A DNA stretch of 64,000 nucleotides from Otatea glauca (lineage: Eukaryota > Streptophyta > Magnoliopsida > Poales > Poaceae): assembly GCA_036346275.1 (NCBI GenBank), contig JAYEVK010000343.1, positions 1 through 64,000 on the forward strand. The letters are read 5' to 3'. The notes beneath the pieces are model-generated. The model did not search any database and was not told the DNA's origin. It saw nothing but the letters and a program-made list of their open reading frames with translations. This document shows, one piece after another, positions 1 through 11,109 of the stretch (position 1 is its first letter; every line of letters starts with the position of its first letter). A program made the position numbers and the translations under genes.

Positions 1-43
1 TCAAGAACAAGTGGGCGTAATGGCTAGATAAAAATTCTGTATA

Positions 44-109
44 CCTGATGCATGCTCACTTTTGTAGTCTGTGTTCCCTGATGCATGCGAACTTTTGTAA
101 TCTATGGTC
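44..109. repeat. 33-bp tandem duplication
   Basis: Two adjacent copies, starting at 44 and 77, share CCTGATGCATGC followed by ACTTTTGTA and differ at a handful of positions. It looks like a local duplication in non-coding DNA. Confidence 0.75.
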
Positions 110-252
110 ACATATTCATATAAGGGCACTTGTTGTCAGTCATTACAGAGATATGATCCTAACATGTTGCCAGATTTCTGTGATGAAAAAAGACACGAGT
201 TTCCCATTCCATCACCTTGTTCAATTGGTTATATTTGTTTCCATTTTATCAG

Positions 253-308
253 GAAGCTTACGGTCTTTGCAACAAATTTGAAAGCTTACATTCTTTGCAA
301 CAAACTAG
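253..308. repeat. 28-bp tandem duplication
   Basis: Two adjacent copies share AAGCTTAC and CTTTGCAACAAA with a spacing of 28 bases (HindIII sites at 254 and 282). Non-coding. Confidence 0.75.
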
Positions 309-1019
309 GCTTACTTCAAAGAAACGCTACAACTATTGACATTACGAAAAAGAGAAAAAATCCATATTCCTACAACATTCTTCATCCAGTTTACAACTGC
401 AATCAATTCTTCACTTTGCTTCTTTAATGTATTGACATCGACACAGAGTTGCTTCAAATGCACACAACCTTCAATCGAGCCACATTGCTCTGCCTGATTT
501 CGCATTGTACTCATTCCATGGCCACATGCAACAGATTCATCCTCCCACATGAAAAAGTTGCACACATCATTGCTACTCCGACCACAAAAAGGGCCGGACG
601 GCACTGGATTGCTAGGGCTCGTCGCGGTCGCTGGGTGGGGAATCGTTCTAGGGTTCTTGGCTCTTGGGTGGCACGGGAGAGAATGGGGAGAATCGATCTT
701 GCGTGGCTCTTGGTCCCGGCCAGGTTAGGTGCGGAGGGACAAAATCGTCCGAATGGGCTGAGTCCTGCGCTCGGTTTGACCGGACGGGATACGTGTCGCG
801 AGCGGTGGCATATTTCGAATAAGCACGGTTTCGTAATAGCATCGTTCGAACAAGCAAAAGAACTATGGTAAATCTCGAATAACCGATTCCTATAGTGACA
901 TATATCCAATTAACCCACGGGCTAATCAAGCTTGTCTAGTTTCCTCCTCTTTTGGTCTCTTGAAAAATCTAAACGACATCGCTTCCAAATTTCCCAGAAC
1001 CCACAAACCCCTCCGCCCG

Positions 1020-4000
1020 ATGGCCGCCTCCGCCTCCGCCTCCGTCTCGCCCGCTGCCTCCCCGCCCCGCCGCCGCCGCCAACCCGATGAATCCCCGCGC
1101 CGCCGTGACCACCTCAAGCCCCGCGCGTTCCTGTCCTCCTCGCCCTCCTCTGACCGCGACGCCGACCGCCGCCGCAGATCTGGGGCTTCCCCTCCCGATC
1201 CCGACCGCGACCGCCGCCGCGACTCCAAGCCCGAAGGCAACGGACTTCCTAAGTCTAGCAGGGACGAGGACCCCTCTCCCCGGCGTGCTAGGGTTTCTGA
1301 TAGGGAAGACGATGGTGACCTCCGGAGGAGGCGCTCTAGGGTTTCGGACGACGGGAAGGAGGACGACCGTAGGCGGAGGCACTCCAGGGCTTCCGACGAC
1401 GAGAAGGAGGACGACCGTCGGCGGAGGCACTCCAAGGCTTCGGACGACGAGAAGGAGGACGACCGTCGGCGGAGGCGCTCTAGGGCTTCCGACGACGAGA
1501 GGGACGACCGCCGCAGCAAGCGCGACCGGGACCGGGACAGACGCCGCCACCGTCGCAGGAACCCCAGCTCGGACTCGGGATCCTCCCCTGACCACCGTCG
1601 CAGCCGCCGCCGCCGTCGTGATGAGAGCTCGAGGCGGCGGGATGACCGAAGGCGCCGGGATGAGGACGGCGACCGTGAAGAGCGCCGTTGGAGCCCTGAG
1701 AAGAAGGAGCCGACGCCCCCGCTGCCCCCGCCCCCGCCACTACTGCCTGAGATGATCCCTGGGCGCACAGGAGGAATCTATATCCCACCTTTCCGCATGG
1801 TGCAGATGATGCGGGAGGTGGAGGACAAAACTAGCCCGAGTACCAGCGGCTTAGCTGGGATGCTCTCAAGAAAAGCATCAACGGGCTTGTTAACAAGGTG
1901 AATGCCACCAATATCAAGAATATTGTGCCGGAGCTGTTCGCTGAGAACCTGGTTCGTGGGCGGGGACTCTTCTGCCAGTCGTGCATCAAGTCGCAGATGG
2001 CTTCACCTGGGTTCACAGATGTGTTTTCTGCGCTTGTTGCGGTTGTGAATACCAAGTTCCCTGAGATTGGCCGCTTGCTTCTTGTTCGTGTTTTGCTCCA
2101 GCTCAAGAGGGCATATAAGCGAAACGACAAGGTGAGTTACCTCATTATTTGGATCAGTTTATCATGTAAAATTGGTACTTACTGGCTCAAATATAACTCA
2201 TATGGAAATACTTGAGGATGTAATAGCATAATACTGTGTTTTTCGGACGAGCTATTCTAATCATGTTACTCGAGAAAAAGAACAAAATCGGCTACCACAG
2301 CTGCAGCAAAACCCATGAATGAAATGATAGTCAACCCCAAATGTATGCTGTCTTGTAATTGCAAAGAGTAAACTTTTACTTTATGTTCACATCTTCACGA
2401 TCCAAGTGTAATATTAACTGTTGTTTGTAGTTGGGCCTAAACCCAAATATATGCTGTTTCCATAACTACATAGGGTAAACTTTTACTTTGCATTCAGGAT
2501 TCAAGTATAAGAAATAACATAAATTGCTGTTTAAAGTTGGGGCTTATGTACCCAGATGTATGTCATTTCTGTACATAGGGCTAACTTTCACTTTATATTA
2601 GGGATCAAGTTTAAGACCTAATATAAATTGTTGTTTGGAGTTTGTGCTTATGATGGTGCCTAGGGAAGAATTATGTATGCACCTAATTTCGAGTTTCTTC
2701 ATAAAGTGCTGACTACAACTCTTGTTGATTGCAGCCCCAATTGCTTGCAGCAACCAAGTTCATAGCCCACTTGGTTAATCAGGTGGTTGCGCATGAGCTC
2801 GTGGCGCTTGAGCTTCTTACAGTACTTCTTGAGAATCCAACTGATGATAGTGTTGAGGTGCATATCTTGGTTCTTATGTGCTTTTCATATTGTGAAGAAC
2901 TTAATGTCATTTCTGAAGTATGTGCTTATGTTCCTCATCTGGCAGGTAGCAGTAGGGTTTGTTAAAGAATGTGGGGCAATGCTGCAGGACTTGTCTCCAC
3001 AAGGGCTTCATGGTGAGTTGTTGAAATCAACTTTTATTGCTTGTTCTTATTTTGAGTACATGGCTCGCTGATCCTTTTAACTTGCACCATTATTTTATCA
3101 ACCATGTTTATTTTGGATTTATAAGACATAATAATCATTTCATTTATGGACCATCAAATTGTTTTACATAGGAGGCATGAATTCTATATCATGTCTAAAA
3201 TATTTTGAAACCATAAGATTGTTAGCTAAACGATGTGATGCTGTAGATTTTGTCTGAAACCTGGGAGATGATTAGCGTTAACATACATTGAGCTTTTAGG
3301 CGTGTTGTTCTTGATTTTGGACATTCTGGAAAAACATTAGTTGTAAACCTAATATAGAGAGTACAACGATTGATATGAAATTATGAATGAAAGTGAATCT
3401 GACAACACCACCAAAATGTGTGCTAGGTATTGAACTAAATAGCAATTAGCAAATGTAATATATAACACAAGTTAAGAGGATGAATATGTTACAAACAACT
3501 TTTTTTCAGATTTCTCCAAAGTGACATGGCAAACAACTTCTGGCTACAGAAAGTTTCTCAACCTTTTTCTTCTTGCACATTTTTTAACACTACCAGCACT
3601 CCCACTTGTAGGAAGAGTAGAGGATGGTTGAAAAAGTGTACGCAAAGTGCAAAAAATACAATTACATATACCACAAACACTCCTTTGTTGTAGATACTAT
3701 TTAGGGACATACTGTAATAATGCAAAATGTTTCAAAGAAATGTTTGATATTCGAAGCAGATAGGTAGTAAATCGAGGAGCATGCCTCTCGATGTGTTGAT
3801 GCATTTAGACCTTGTAATGGTTATGGCATCCACAAATATATACAACGCAATATGTACCTATAGTCTATGACTAGTACAATGCTCTTAGATATAGGCATTC
3901 GGTTGAAAGGTTTATTAGGAATTTTCAAACATGTTACAATGAGTTCCTTTTACACAGGTGCATTGTTTCTGGAGAGATCCTTTTTGTGCTAAATAAAAAA

Positions 4001-7000
4001 ATTGGTTCAAGTTGGTGATCAAAATATAAGTTGTTAAATATGGTTAAAGAACTTTTTTTCCCAAACAAGATAATCCACTCTACATATATCTTCAAACTGA
4101 GGGCTAAAACTTTGTTAATGATGTCTGGCCCATGTTTTATATTTTCCTTGGTGTCCACAAAAAAATTATTAATTGATACATGACATGTTTTGGGTACTCA
4201 TGACTGAGTCATTGAGGCATGTACACTGCACTAGCACATTTGAAATTTTGGCAAAATATATTTCTGTAATTGACAGATTGTACACTAAGATATGCTTAGC
4301 TTAAAGTTTTGTCTTTATGATGAGTGTCAAAGAGTTAACTATTAGGAAACTGTGGTAATGTATAGGGGCTTAAAGGACAAGTGTAATACCTGGCCCATTA
4401 TTGTGAATGCCCATGTGGCCCATGTGGAGCAGTGTGAGGTTAGTCACACATTGTTCGTCTAAATTGAGTTGTAATAGTAGTATATAATGCATGTTGAGTC
4501 CAAACATAACACATTGGGTTAACCCTTTTACAGTGGTGATGAAAGTATAAGTGGGGTGTTATGCATGTATGGGCCTACCCACGTGGGCTAGGCTATGAGT
4601 AGATTTTGGGCAGGTGTTACAGATGATATCGAACATCAACCTTCGTTGCATAGGCGTGTGTGGGATAGGGGCACGGGCATATGGTGCATGGTGCGTATGG
4701 GCACAGGTGGCTATCTGACATGGCATATATGCGGCACTGCTGTTCCCCTAGGCGCTAGGCCCTCCTTCCCGCCTAGCCGCCTAGGCCAATTTTTCCCACC
4801 TAGGCGGCGATTAGGCGCTAGGCGTCGGATCTCTGTCGACTAGCGCCTAACGCCTGAGCTCTTGGCAAACCTGGGCGTGCTGGACGTGTCTTGAGTGGTG
4901 GTTCTAGGCATTTGTCGTGTATACGGTGTCTTTGTCGAGTGTCGACCCTTAGGGAAGTGAATATAATACAGCTCGTTAATGTGAAGGTCTATGTGAGTGG
5001 TGGTGAGATTAATCCTACATTACTTGTGCAAAGTGAGTTGTAGTAGTATATTGTGCATGTTTGGTCAAAACATAGCGCCTTGAGTTAACCCCTTTACGAA
5101 GTGAGGACGAAAGCGTAAGTGGGGTGCCATACATGCGTCTTTGTAGTGGATGTGTGCCTACTTTTTCCCTTCTTCGTTAGTTCGTCCCTTATTTTCCTCA
5201 GTGGTTGACTTATGAAGACTTCTTAAGATATGATGACAAGCATCACTTTTGAGCAATTCAACTATGTATGAAGCTGTAGGCTTGTAACTGTTGAACTTCA
5301 TAGTCAAGATGCACCTTGAAGCACAGAACTAGACAATGAGATTAATGTTGTTACCTTTACAAAGGAGATAAAGAAGAGGACGGTTGGCGTGATGCAGGAG
5401 TGCAGTGCTTTTGGAGCTTTTCAAATTTTTTTAGTATCCTGGTAGTACCCATGCAATATATCTGTTAAAACTAGAGTAGTTAATTTCATGGTTATATTTG
5501 TGGGAACACATTATTTTTAATCATGATACTTATCCCTTGGAACTAAATCATTTTTCCATATTTGTTATTAAATGTATTTCTTTTTGAAAAAGCAACTCTA
5601 ATTGTTTGTGATAATAATTTACTTGATCTCCTTGTTGATTTCTGTTAGTCTTTTCCACCTTATGTGTTTTTGTTCTCAATGGATTTCACCTATTACTCAA
5701 TCTATGCAGCTATTTTTGAAAGATTTCGAGGCATTCTTCATGAAGGTGAAATAGACAAGCGTGTTCAGTTTCTAATTGAAGGCCTTTTTGCAATTAGAAA
5801 GGCTAAATTTCAGGTAAATTAATAGCTGTCCTAACTGGTGCCTTTTTTTTATTGCATATTCATAACAAATTCTGATAATATGATTTCTTTTCCATGTATG
5901 TAAAGGGATTCCCAGCCATCCGTCCAGAGTTGGATCTTGTGGAGCAGGATGACCAATTCACTCATGAGATATCCCTTGAAGATGAGCTAGACCCTGAGAC
6001 TAATCTAAGTAAGGTTTTGCTTCCTACATGGGCATTGCTCTCTGTTGCTTTTATGAGATGGGTGAAGAAACTTACACCTTTGTGTGGTCTAGCACTGACT
6101 TTTTTCAACCTGCAGATGTTTTCAGGGCAAACCCAAATTTCGTTGAGGATGAGAAAGCCTATGAGAACCTAAAGGGAAGCATCCTGGGAGCAGAATCTTC
6201 TGAAGATGAAGAAGGATCTGATGATGCTTCTGATGATGAGGACGAAGAAGAATCTGATGATGAAGAGGATGAAGAACAAATGGAGATAAGGGATAAAACT
6301 GAGACCAACCTTGTCAACCTTCGAAGAACCATATATTTGACAATCATGTCCAGTGTTGATTTTGAAGAAGCTGGTCACAAGCTTCTAAAAATTAAACTTG
6401 AGCCTGGTCAAGAGGTAAGTACTGTAGATCACCTGATTTTGGTATTTAGTATTTATAGGAAATTTGGGTATTAAAATATTGTTTTCAGTTTTGTCTGGCA
6501 GAATTGTTTTTATTTCCTTGTTTGTGCGGTTTCTTTTGTTTCCTGCTATACAAAGCCTTCGAGTCCAGATAAATGCATTTTGTAATAGATACTAGTAGTG
6601 TAGTACTAGGTCATCATCTACCTGTCACCTGGGCTTTTGTAAATGTACCAAATTGCTAACAGGAGCAAAACAATGCAAGTGGTCATTAATGCATTTTTAC
6701 TTTGTAGAGTTTATTTGATTTTTTTGTAACTGTGAGTTGATTAAAATAGTCTATAACTTATAGGATCATTTAGGTGTACATTTGATGAGTTGATGACATG
6801 CTGTATCTTGTATCAAAGTAGGTATGCTTACTCGAGTTGCTACACATTATATGTTTTAGTGTTTCTCTTGGAGATTAGGTTACTAAGGTTGTTAGAAAAC
6901 ATGTGGTTTGGTCGTCAAATAACAAAGCTTATCACTTCCATCACAAATATTTTTTCTTATAGATCTTTTATGTTAGCTGGTGGTCAATATCTCATTTTAT

Positions 7001-8457
7001 GTTGGGCCACTATTTTGCATTTGAGCAATTTGCTTTTTGGAAAGTTCATTATAAGCCTATATGCTATTGAAAGTTTCAGGATGAGACAAGGCTACTTTTA
7101 GAAGTTTCTTAGGGTTGCATGTAGCTCGGAGCTGATGAATGTATCCGTAGACATGATTCATGTAGTGATGTCTGCTAGTGGGCACTACTAGTGTAATAAT
7201 GAACTGGTAATATGTGGTGCATGATGAACCCAAATTTTAGACCGACCTGTGGGTTCAGTTATTTCTCCTTATTTGTTGGTGTTAAGATTGTTAGTTCTCT
7301 CTACAATGTCTGAAATTACTAAAATTCGTCGTACTATTTATAAACATCGGAAATCCCTGTAAGCAAATAAAACTCCAGTACATTGGTTGGTAATTACAAA
7401 CTGGTGCTAGATCCAACTAAATAACACACACAAGAACAAAAAAACATTGGTGATGAAGCTTCCATATGTTAATACTAGTCACTAGTTTTTGATTTTGCAC
7501 ATTGCTTCATACCAAACAAATCTTTTTTTTTCTGATTGTACCTCTATATGTAATCTGATCGATTGGTTTGGTCCTAATAGTACCAACTTTAGAATTTTCT
7601 CTGGCTTTCCTAATGTTTTTTCCTTCTATAGTTGATTTATGTGTTCAATTGATGGCTTGATGCTGAATCTGCAGAATATGGTATTTTGTGCTAAGCTAAA
7701 TCAATTATTTCATTTGACAGATGGAGCTGTGCATCATGCTTCTTGAGTGTTGCAGTCAAGAGAGAACATACCTTCGATATTACGGCTTACTCGGACAGCG
7801 ATTCTGCATGATTAACAAAATTCATCAAGAAAATTTTGAGAAGTGTTTTGTGCAGCAGTATTCGATGATTCACCGCCTCGAAACAAATAAGTTGAGGAAT
7901 GTTGCCAAGTTTTTTGCGCATTTGTTGGGGACTGATGCGCTCCCTTGGCATGTTTTGGCTTACATCCGGTTGACAGAGGAAGACACCACATCTTCTTCTC
8001 GAATTTTTATTAAAATTCTCTTTCAGGTATGTTGTAAATATGCCACTTTCCTTTTATATGGCCATTTGTCTTTTGTCATACCAGACAATTAAATTACTTG
8101 TTTCTTATGCAGGAATTGTCAGAGCATCTTGGTATACGTCTACTCAATGAGAGACTGAACGATCCTAACATGCATGATTCCTTCGAGTCAATCTTCCCCA
8201 GGGATCATCCAAAGAACACAAGATTCTCTATAAATTTCTTCACCTCCATCGGTCTTGGGGGTATCACGGAGAGCCTGAGAGAGTACTTGAAGAATATGCC
8301 ACGCCTTATAATGCAGCAACAGAAGCCTGCCATGTCTGAGTCAGAATCAGCTGGTTCAGGGTCTAGTTCAGAAAGCTCTGGTTCAGGGTCTGATTCTGAG
8401 TCAGAATCAAGCTCAGATGAGAGTGACAAGAGGCGAAGTAAGAGAAGAAAGAAGTAG
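1020..8457 (+). CDS. CWC22: Pre-mRNA-splicing factor CWC22 homolog, eight exons, one apparent frameshift in exon 1
   Basis: CWC22 is a spliceosome component that binds the exon-junction-complex helicase eIF4A3 and delivers it to pre-mRNA. Exons are 1020-2131, 2735-2857, 2946-3012, 5710-5813, 5906-6008, 6116-6414, 7721-8026 and 8113-8457; all introns are GT-AG. The start is the ATG at 1020, because the frame upstream has no ATG. The product would be about 819 residues: an RS/RD-rich N-terminus (1-250), the IYIPPF motif that opens the MIF4G domain (about 252-450, with LLVRVLLQLKRAYKRND and ENPTDDSVEVAVGFVKECG), an acidic linker (about 525-550), an MA3 domain (about 565-680) and a Ser/acidic then Lys/Arg tail. 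Exon lengths sum to 2459, one short of a multiple of three. The frame breaks near 1836 inside the conserved sequence after VEDK, where one base appears missing. Family assignment is firm; whether the allele is functional is unclear. Confidence 0.93.
1317..1508 (+). repeat. 48-bp in-frame tandem repeat in CWC22 exon 1
   Basis: Four consecutive 48-base units encode variants of DDRRRRHSRASDDEKE, alternating an acidic block with an Arg/Ser block. Units differ by only a few bases, so the array is recent or homogenised. It lies in the disordered N-terminal RS-like region, where length variation is probably tolerated. Confidence 0.85.
1831..1842 (+). other. Probable one-base deletion in CWC22 exon 1
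   Basis: Upstream frame reads VEDKTSP and then drifts into unrelated residues, reaching a stop at 1899-1901. From about 1837 the +1-shifted frame reads EYQRLSWDALKKSINGLV, which is the conserved CWC22 continuation. Inserting a single base in CCCGAG restores one frame through the exon and makes the total coding length divisible by three. Confidence 0.85.
2333..2648. repeat. Three-copy tandem repeat of about 106 bp in CWC22 intron 1
   Basis: Units start near 2333, 2439 and 2545. Each has an ACCCA/AATGTATGCTGT-like start, then GGGTAAACTTTTACTTT, then a TAAATTGTTGTTT-like stretch and a closing GGGCTT. Copies have diverged by point changes and small indels. The array fills more than half of the 603-bp intron. 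Confidence 0.8.
4382..5133. mobile_element. TRIM-like small LTR element in CWC22 intron 3
   Basis: Two direct repeats, 4382-4565 and 4962-5133, share GTGAGGTTAGTC-like, GAGTTGTAATAGTA and GTAAGTGGGGTG blocks in the same order. The left repeat starts TGTAATACC and ends GGTGTTATGCA, the short inverted ends typical of LTRs. The 396-bp interior has no coding capacity and a purine run (AGGGAAGTGA) just before the right repeat, as a polypurine tract would be. No target duplication or clear primer-binding site remains. This fits a terminal-repeat retrotransposon in miniature; a tandem duplication is the alternative. Confidence 0.55.
4738..4860. repeat. CTAGGCG-rich palindromic block
   Basis: Within 120 bases the motif CTAGGCG or its complement CGCCTAG occurs repeatedly in both orientations, giving several possible hairpins. 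It lies inside the interior of the TRIM-like element, so it may be part of it or a later insertion. Confidence 0.6.
6415..7720 (+). other. CWC22 intron 6, no gene seen
   Basis: Starts GTAAGT and ends TTTGACAG. It is AT-rich, with no recognisable coding segment or clear terminal repeats on either strand. Confidence 0.75.
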
Positions 8458-9078
8458 AAAAGGAACCAAGTGCAACTTCGGCTGTGCTTACAGGATGCAA
8501 CTGTTGTTAGATTGGCATTTTCGGTTTTGTTCAGATTATCTGTTTAGTCGGATCCTGCTATATTGCGAATGAATGCATGTGTAATATCAGATCTAGCTGT
8601 TGATGCTTGCTGAATTCAGGATTCAATCATAATCTGAAAGAATATTAACCTCGCTTGTACGAGCTGGTGCTTTCCTTCTGATTATGTGGCATGACATCAA
8701 TGGTTCAAGACAGCGACAAAAGCGCCTACAAGGAAGACCTTGAGTTTTTCTTTCATATGTTTCAGGCAGTGCAAGTTTTGTATCTTGAGAAATTTGTTGT
8801 TATCTTACGGGTCTGTTGTTTTGCGATAGCACTGAAATAATTTTAATGTTCTAAAAATGTTATGGGAGGTAAGCACGAAGTCACCTACAGCTTTGCTTTT
8901 GTGGTATTTTGAATTTGAGAGTTACCCCTCTGAGATGAACCTCATTGCATATGTTTGTCCAGAGGTTAGAGAGTTAACAGTACATATGAATGTAACTCAT
9001 GCATTCTGCGTACATTTTTTTTTTGAGAAAATCTACGGAACGGTATACAACGCTAGCTGGTATGTAGTCAACACTTGA
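8458..9078 (+). other. 3' region of CWC22, no gene seen
   Basis: AT-rich sequence after the TAG stop, with T-rich stretches and AATGAATG/AATAAT-type near-polyadenylation motifs around 8570 and 8835. The poly(A) site cannot be fixed from the sequence alone. Confidence 0.4.
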
Positions 9079-9079
9079 A

Positions 9080-9479
9080 GACGTGGTGATCAGTGATGAT
9101 GAATTTGATGTAAGTATTGGGCAAATAACACGAGGTGCGTGCAGTGCATCTGAAATCATCCCAGGTGGAAACATCCAGCTTACGAGAGCCAAATGAAGAA
9201 GGCAGGTGGTCAGCACAGGAAGTGATGAGCAGCATAGCCCAGTGTCGAAAAAGTTATGGTGCAATGGAGTTGTGATTATGTCGTGGTGATCAGCGACTTG
9301 AGTTTGATGAAGTTGGGCATGGAACTAAGATGAGGTGGGTGCAAATTGGAAACAGCATCATCCACCTTACGAGAGCCAAATGAGGAAACACAGCTGGTCA
9401 GCACAACAAATGATGAGCAGGAGTGCAGGACAGCCCAGTGTTGAAGGACATTATGGTGCCAAGCAATTCTGATTATGAC
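9080..9479. repeat. 201-bp tandem duplication downstream of CWC22
   Basis: Copy 1 (9080-9280) and copy 2 (9281-9479) share CGTGGTGATCAG, CTTACGAGAGCCAAATGA, GGTCAGCACA and AGCCCAGTGT in order, with indels between. Copy 1 has a short open stretch with an acidic SDDEFD motif, but both copies contain stops, so this is decayed sequence, possibly gene-derived. Confidence 0.75.
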
Positions 9480-9589
9480 CTTGTTACTGTTCTAAACGAT
9501 ATTTCTCTCAGACAAGAACCAGCTGAAAGTAACTCATGTCGCTACTGATCAAACTAATGTTGATCTCTTAGAAAGATCCACTAAAGAAA

Positions 9590-10133
9590 TGCAGACATGA
9601 ACGATTACAGGAGAGAGATAAGAGAGACAAGGCGGACAAGGAAAAATTGGCTGCTTTGGAAGGTGAAGAAGAAGCAAATGAAGTCATCTCAGCATCACAT
9701 CAAGAACAGCCTCTATTGGAACATCGCATAGAAGTCAATAGAAAGCGCTCAGGTACGAGAATTGATGAAGTGGCAATTCTATATTTCAAACTGGCAGAGG
9801 GGCAAATGAAACATCATCACAAGTTGTTCTGATGCAACCTTTTCTTCCTTTTTGTAGGAAACAATGACGTGTTGTAGCAGTCTGGTAAATGGATATGCTG
9901 AACCAGTCAAGAGAGTAATTTCAACTAAAATGCGCTACTATCTTAGAACATTTGAGCGGGTGAAAGAAGTTCAGGACAGCAATGCAAGAGACACAAATGC
10001 AGATGCAGGAGTTTACCAACCAAGACGGGAAGTCGGGACGAGGGAAATGATTAGAGAGGCGTCTGAAGATCGAGGAGCACAAAAGGTTCAGTTGGAAACA
10101 GTAATTGATTATTTGAAGAGGTTGCGGCGCTAG
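9590..10133 (+). pseudogene. Unrecognised charged coding-like fragment
   Basis: Two short open stretches (9647-9832 and 9864-10133) encode Lys/Glu/Arg-rich, probably helical sequence, for example DKADKEKLAALEGEEEANE in the first and a Glu/Arg-rich C-terminal part in the second. They are in different frames (or separated by a small intron) and end at TAG near 10131. I do not recognise a family. They directly follow the 201-bp duplication and may belong to the same decayed gene. Low confidence that it is expressed. Confidence 0.3.
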
Positions 10134-10139
10134 AAGTGC

Positions 10140-10611
10140 GATTGAGGAAGGGGAGGCCCTAAAAAACTTGAGATATGACTTTAGATGACATAGTAGTAGT
10201 TTGGGTCTTTAGAAGACATATCATGACGTTATTAGCAAAGTTTTACGGTGCGATAGGCTTGCTGGTGAAATGAGCTTCATTTGTGAATTGGGAGTATCAA
10301 GCTACATATTTTGTAGCAGCCTAGTAGTGACAGCACTTACATCCCACTAGGCTCTAATTATATCTCCTTGTTTGCTATTAAGAAAGAATTTCTAATTAGT
10401 GGTAAAATCCCTGTTGCTTGACACAAATGTTCTCTTTTTGCTCGTTAACGTAGAAGGAAAAAAAAACTATACCGTCTTCACATTGGATGATTAACTTAGT
10501 GAAGCACTGCTGATGTGTTCTCAATTTTGCTCTTGTTAGCTGCTCTTGACTTATAGAAATAAATGTAATTAAGTTTGTCAATTGTGATCAAAACATACAT
10601 TGCCTCACAAC
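10140..10611. other. Intergenic, no gene seen
   Basis: AT-rich sequence between the coding-like remnant and the left end of the hAT element; no domain or repeat recognised on either strand. Confidence 0.5.
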
Positions 10612-11109
10612 TAGGGTGCAAATAGAGCGGATAATTCCCGACCGTCAGTCCGTTCGTATAAATTCGGATACTATTCGGAGCGTAATTTCAGATATCCGGC
10701 TTTTTTCGGATATCGGATACAGATTCAGATAGTTTTTTTCGGATACGGATACGGATTCGGAACAAAACTATCCGTCGGATTCGGATATAACCGTAATTTT
10801 ATTCGGATATATCCGGATAATATCCGATAAACTATCCGAATTGAAACCCGTTGACTCGGTTATCCGGTCCGTCCTCGTCCCTATCCCGGCGGTGGCTATC
10901 CAAATTCCAAAATCCTGACCGACTCCCTGTCTCCCCATCCTCTCTCCCCACTCATCGCCGCGCCGCTTCCCCATCCCTAGTCCCCAATCATCGCTGCCAA
11001 GCCCTGATCTCTCATCTCGTGGCGGGCCGCCTCGCCTGCCTCCCCTCGCGTCGCTCGAGCCTTGAACTTCGGGTCGCGCGGCGGCGGCCGGCGCGACGCC
11101 TTAGGTCAA

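Larger units (their letters stand above)
1..1019. other. 5' flank of CWC22, no gene seen
   Basis: No convincing coding region was found on either strand; the open frames here overlap one another and have no recognisable domain. The first 310 bases are AT-rich and carry two short tandem duplications, annotated separately. From about 590 the sequence becomes GC-rich and probably holds the promoter and 5' leader of the CWC22 gene that starts at 1020. I see no TATA box at a convincing distance. Confidence 0.5.
3013..5709 (+). other. CWC22 intron 3, 2.7 kb, contains a short LTR-type insertion
   Basis: Donor GTGAGT at 3013 and acceptor TATGCAG ending at 5709. No coding exon is missing from it: exon 3 ends in phase 1 and exon 4 completes the codon. 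The intron is AT-rich apart from a GC-richer block around 4570-4960, which is the middle of the TRIM-like element. Confidence 0.8.

Noticed and set aside
960..1019. Extension of the CWC22 frame upstream of 1020
   Set aside because: The open frame continues upstream but only from a TTG; the first ATG is at 1020 in a good plant context and conserved-type sequence starts later.
926..1768. Long open frames opposite and out of frame with CWC22 exon 1
   Set aside because: They are Arg/Ser/Gly-rich mirror frames produced by the GC-rich repeat-bearing exon and contain no independent domain.
3480..3665. MITE in CWC22 intron 3
   Set aside because: A loose inverted similarity (AACCTTTTTC and GTTGAAAAAG) is present but too short and imperfect, and no target duplication was found.
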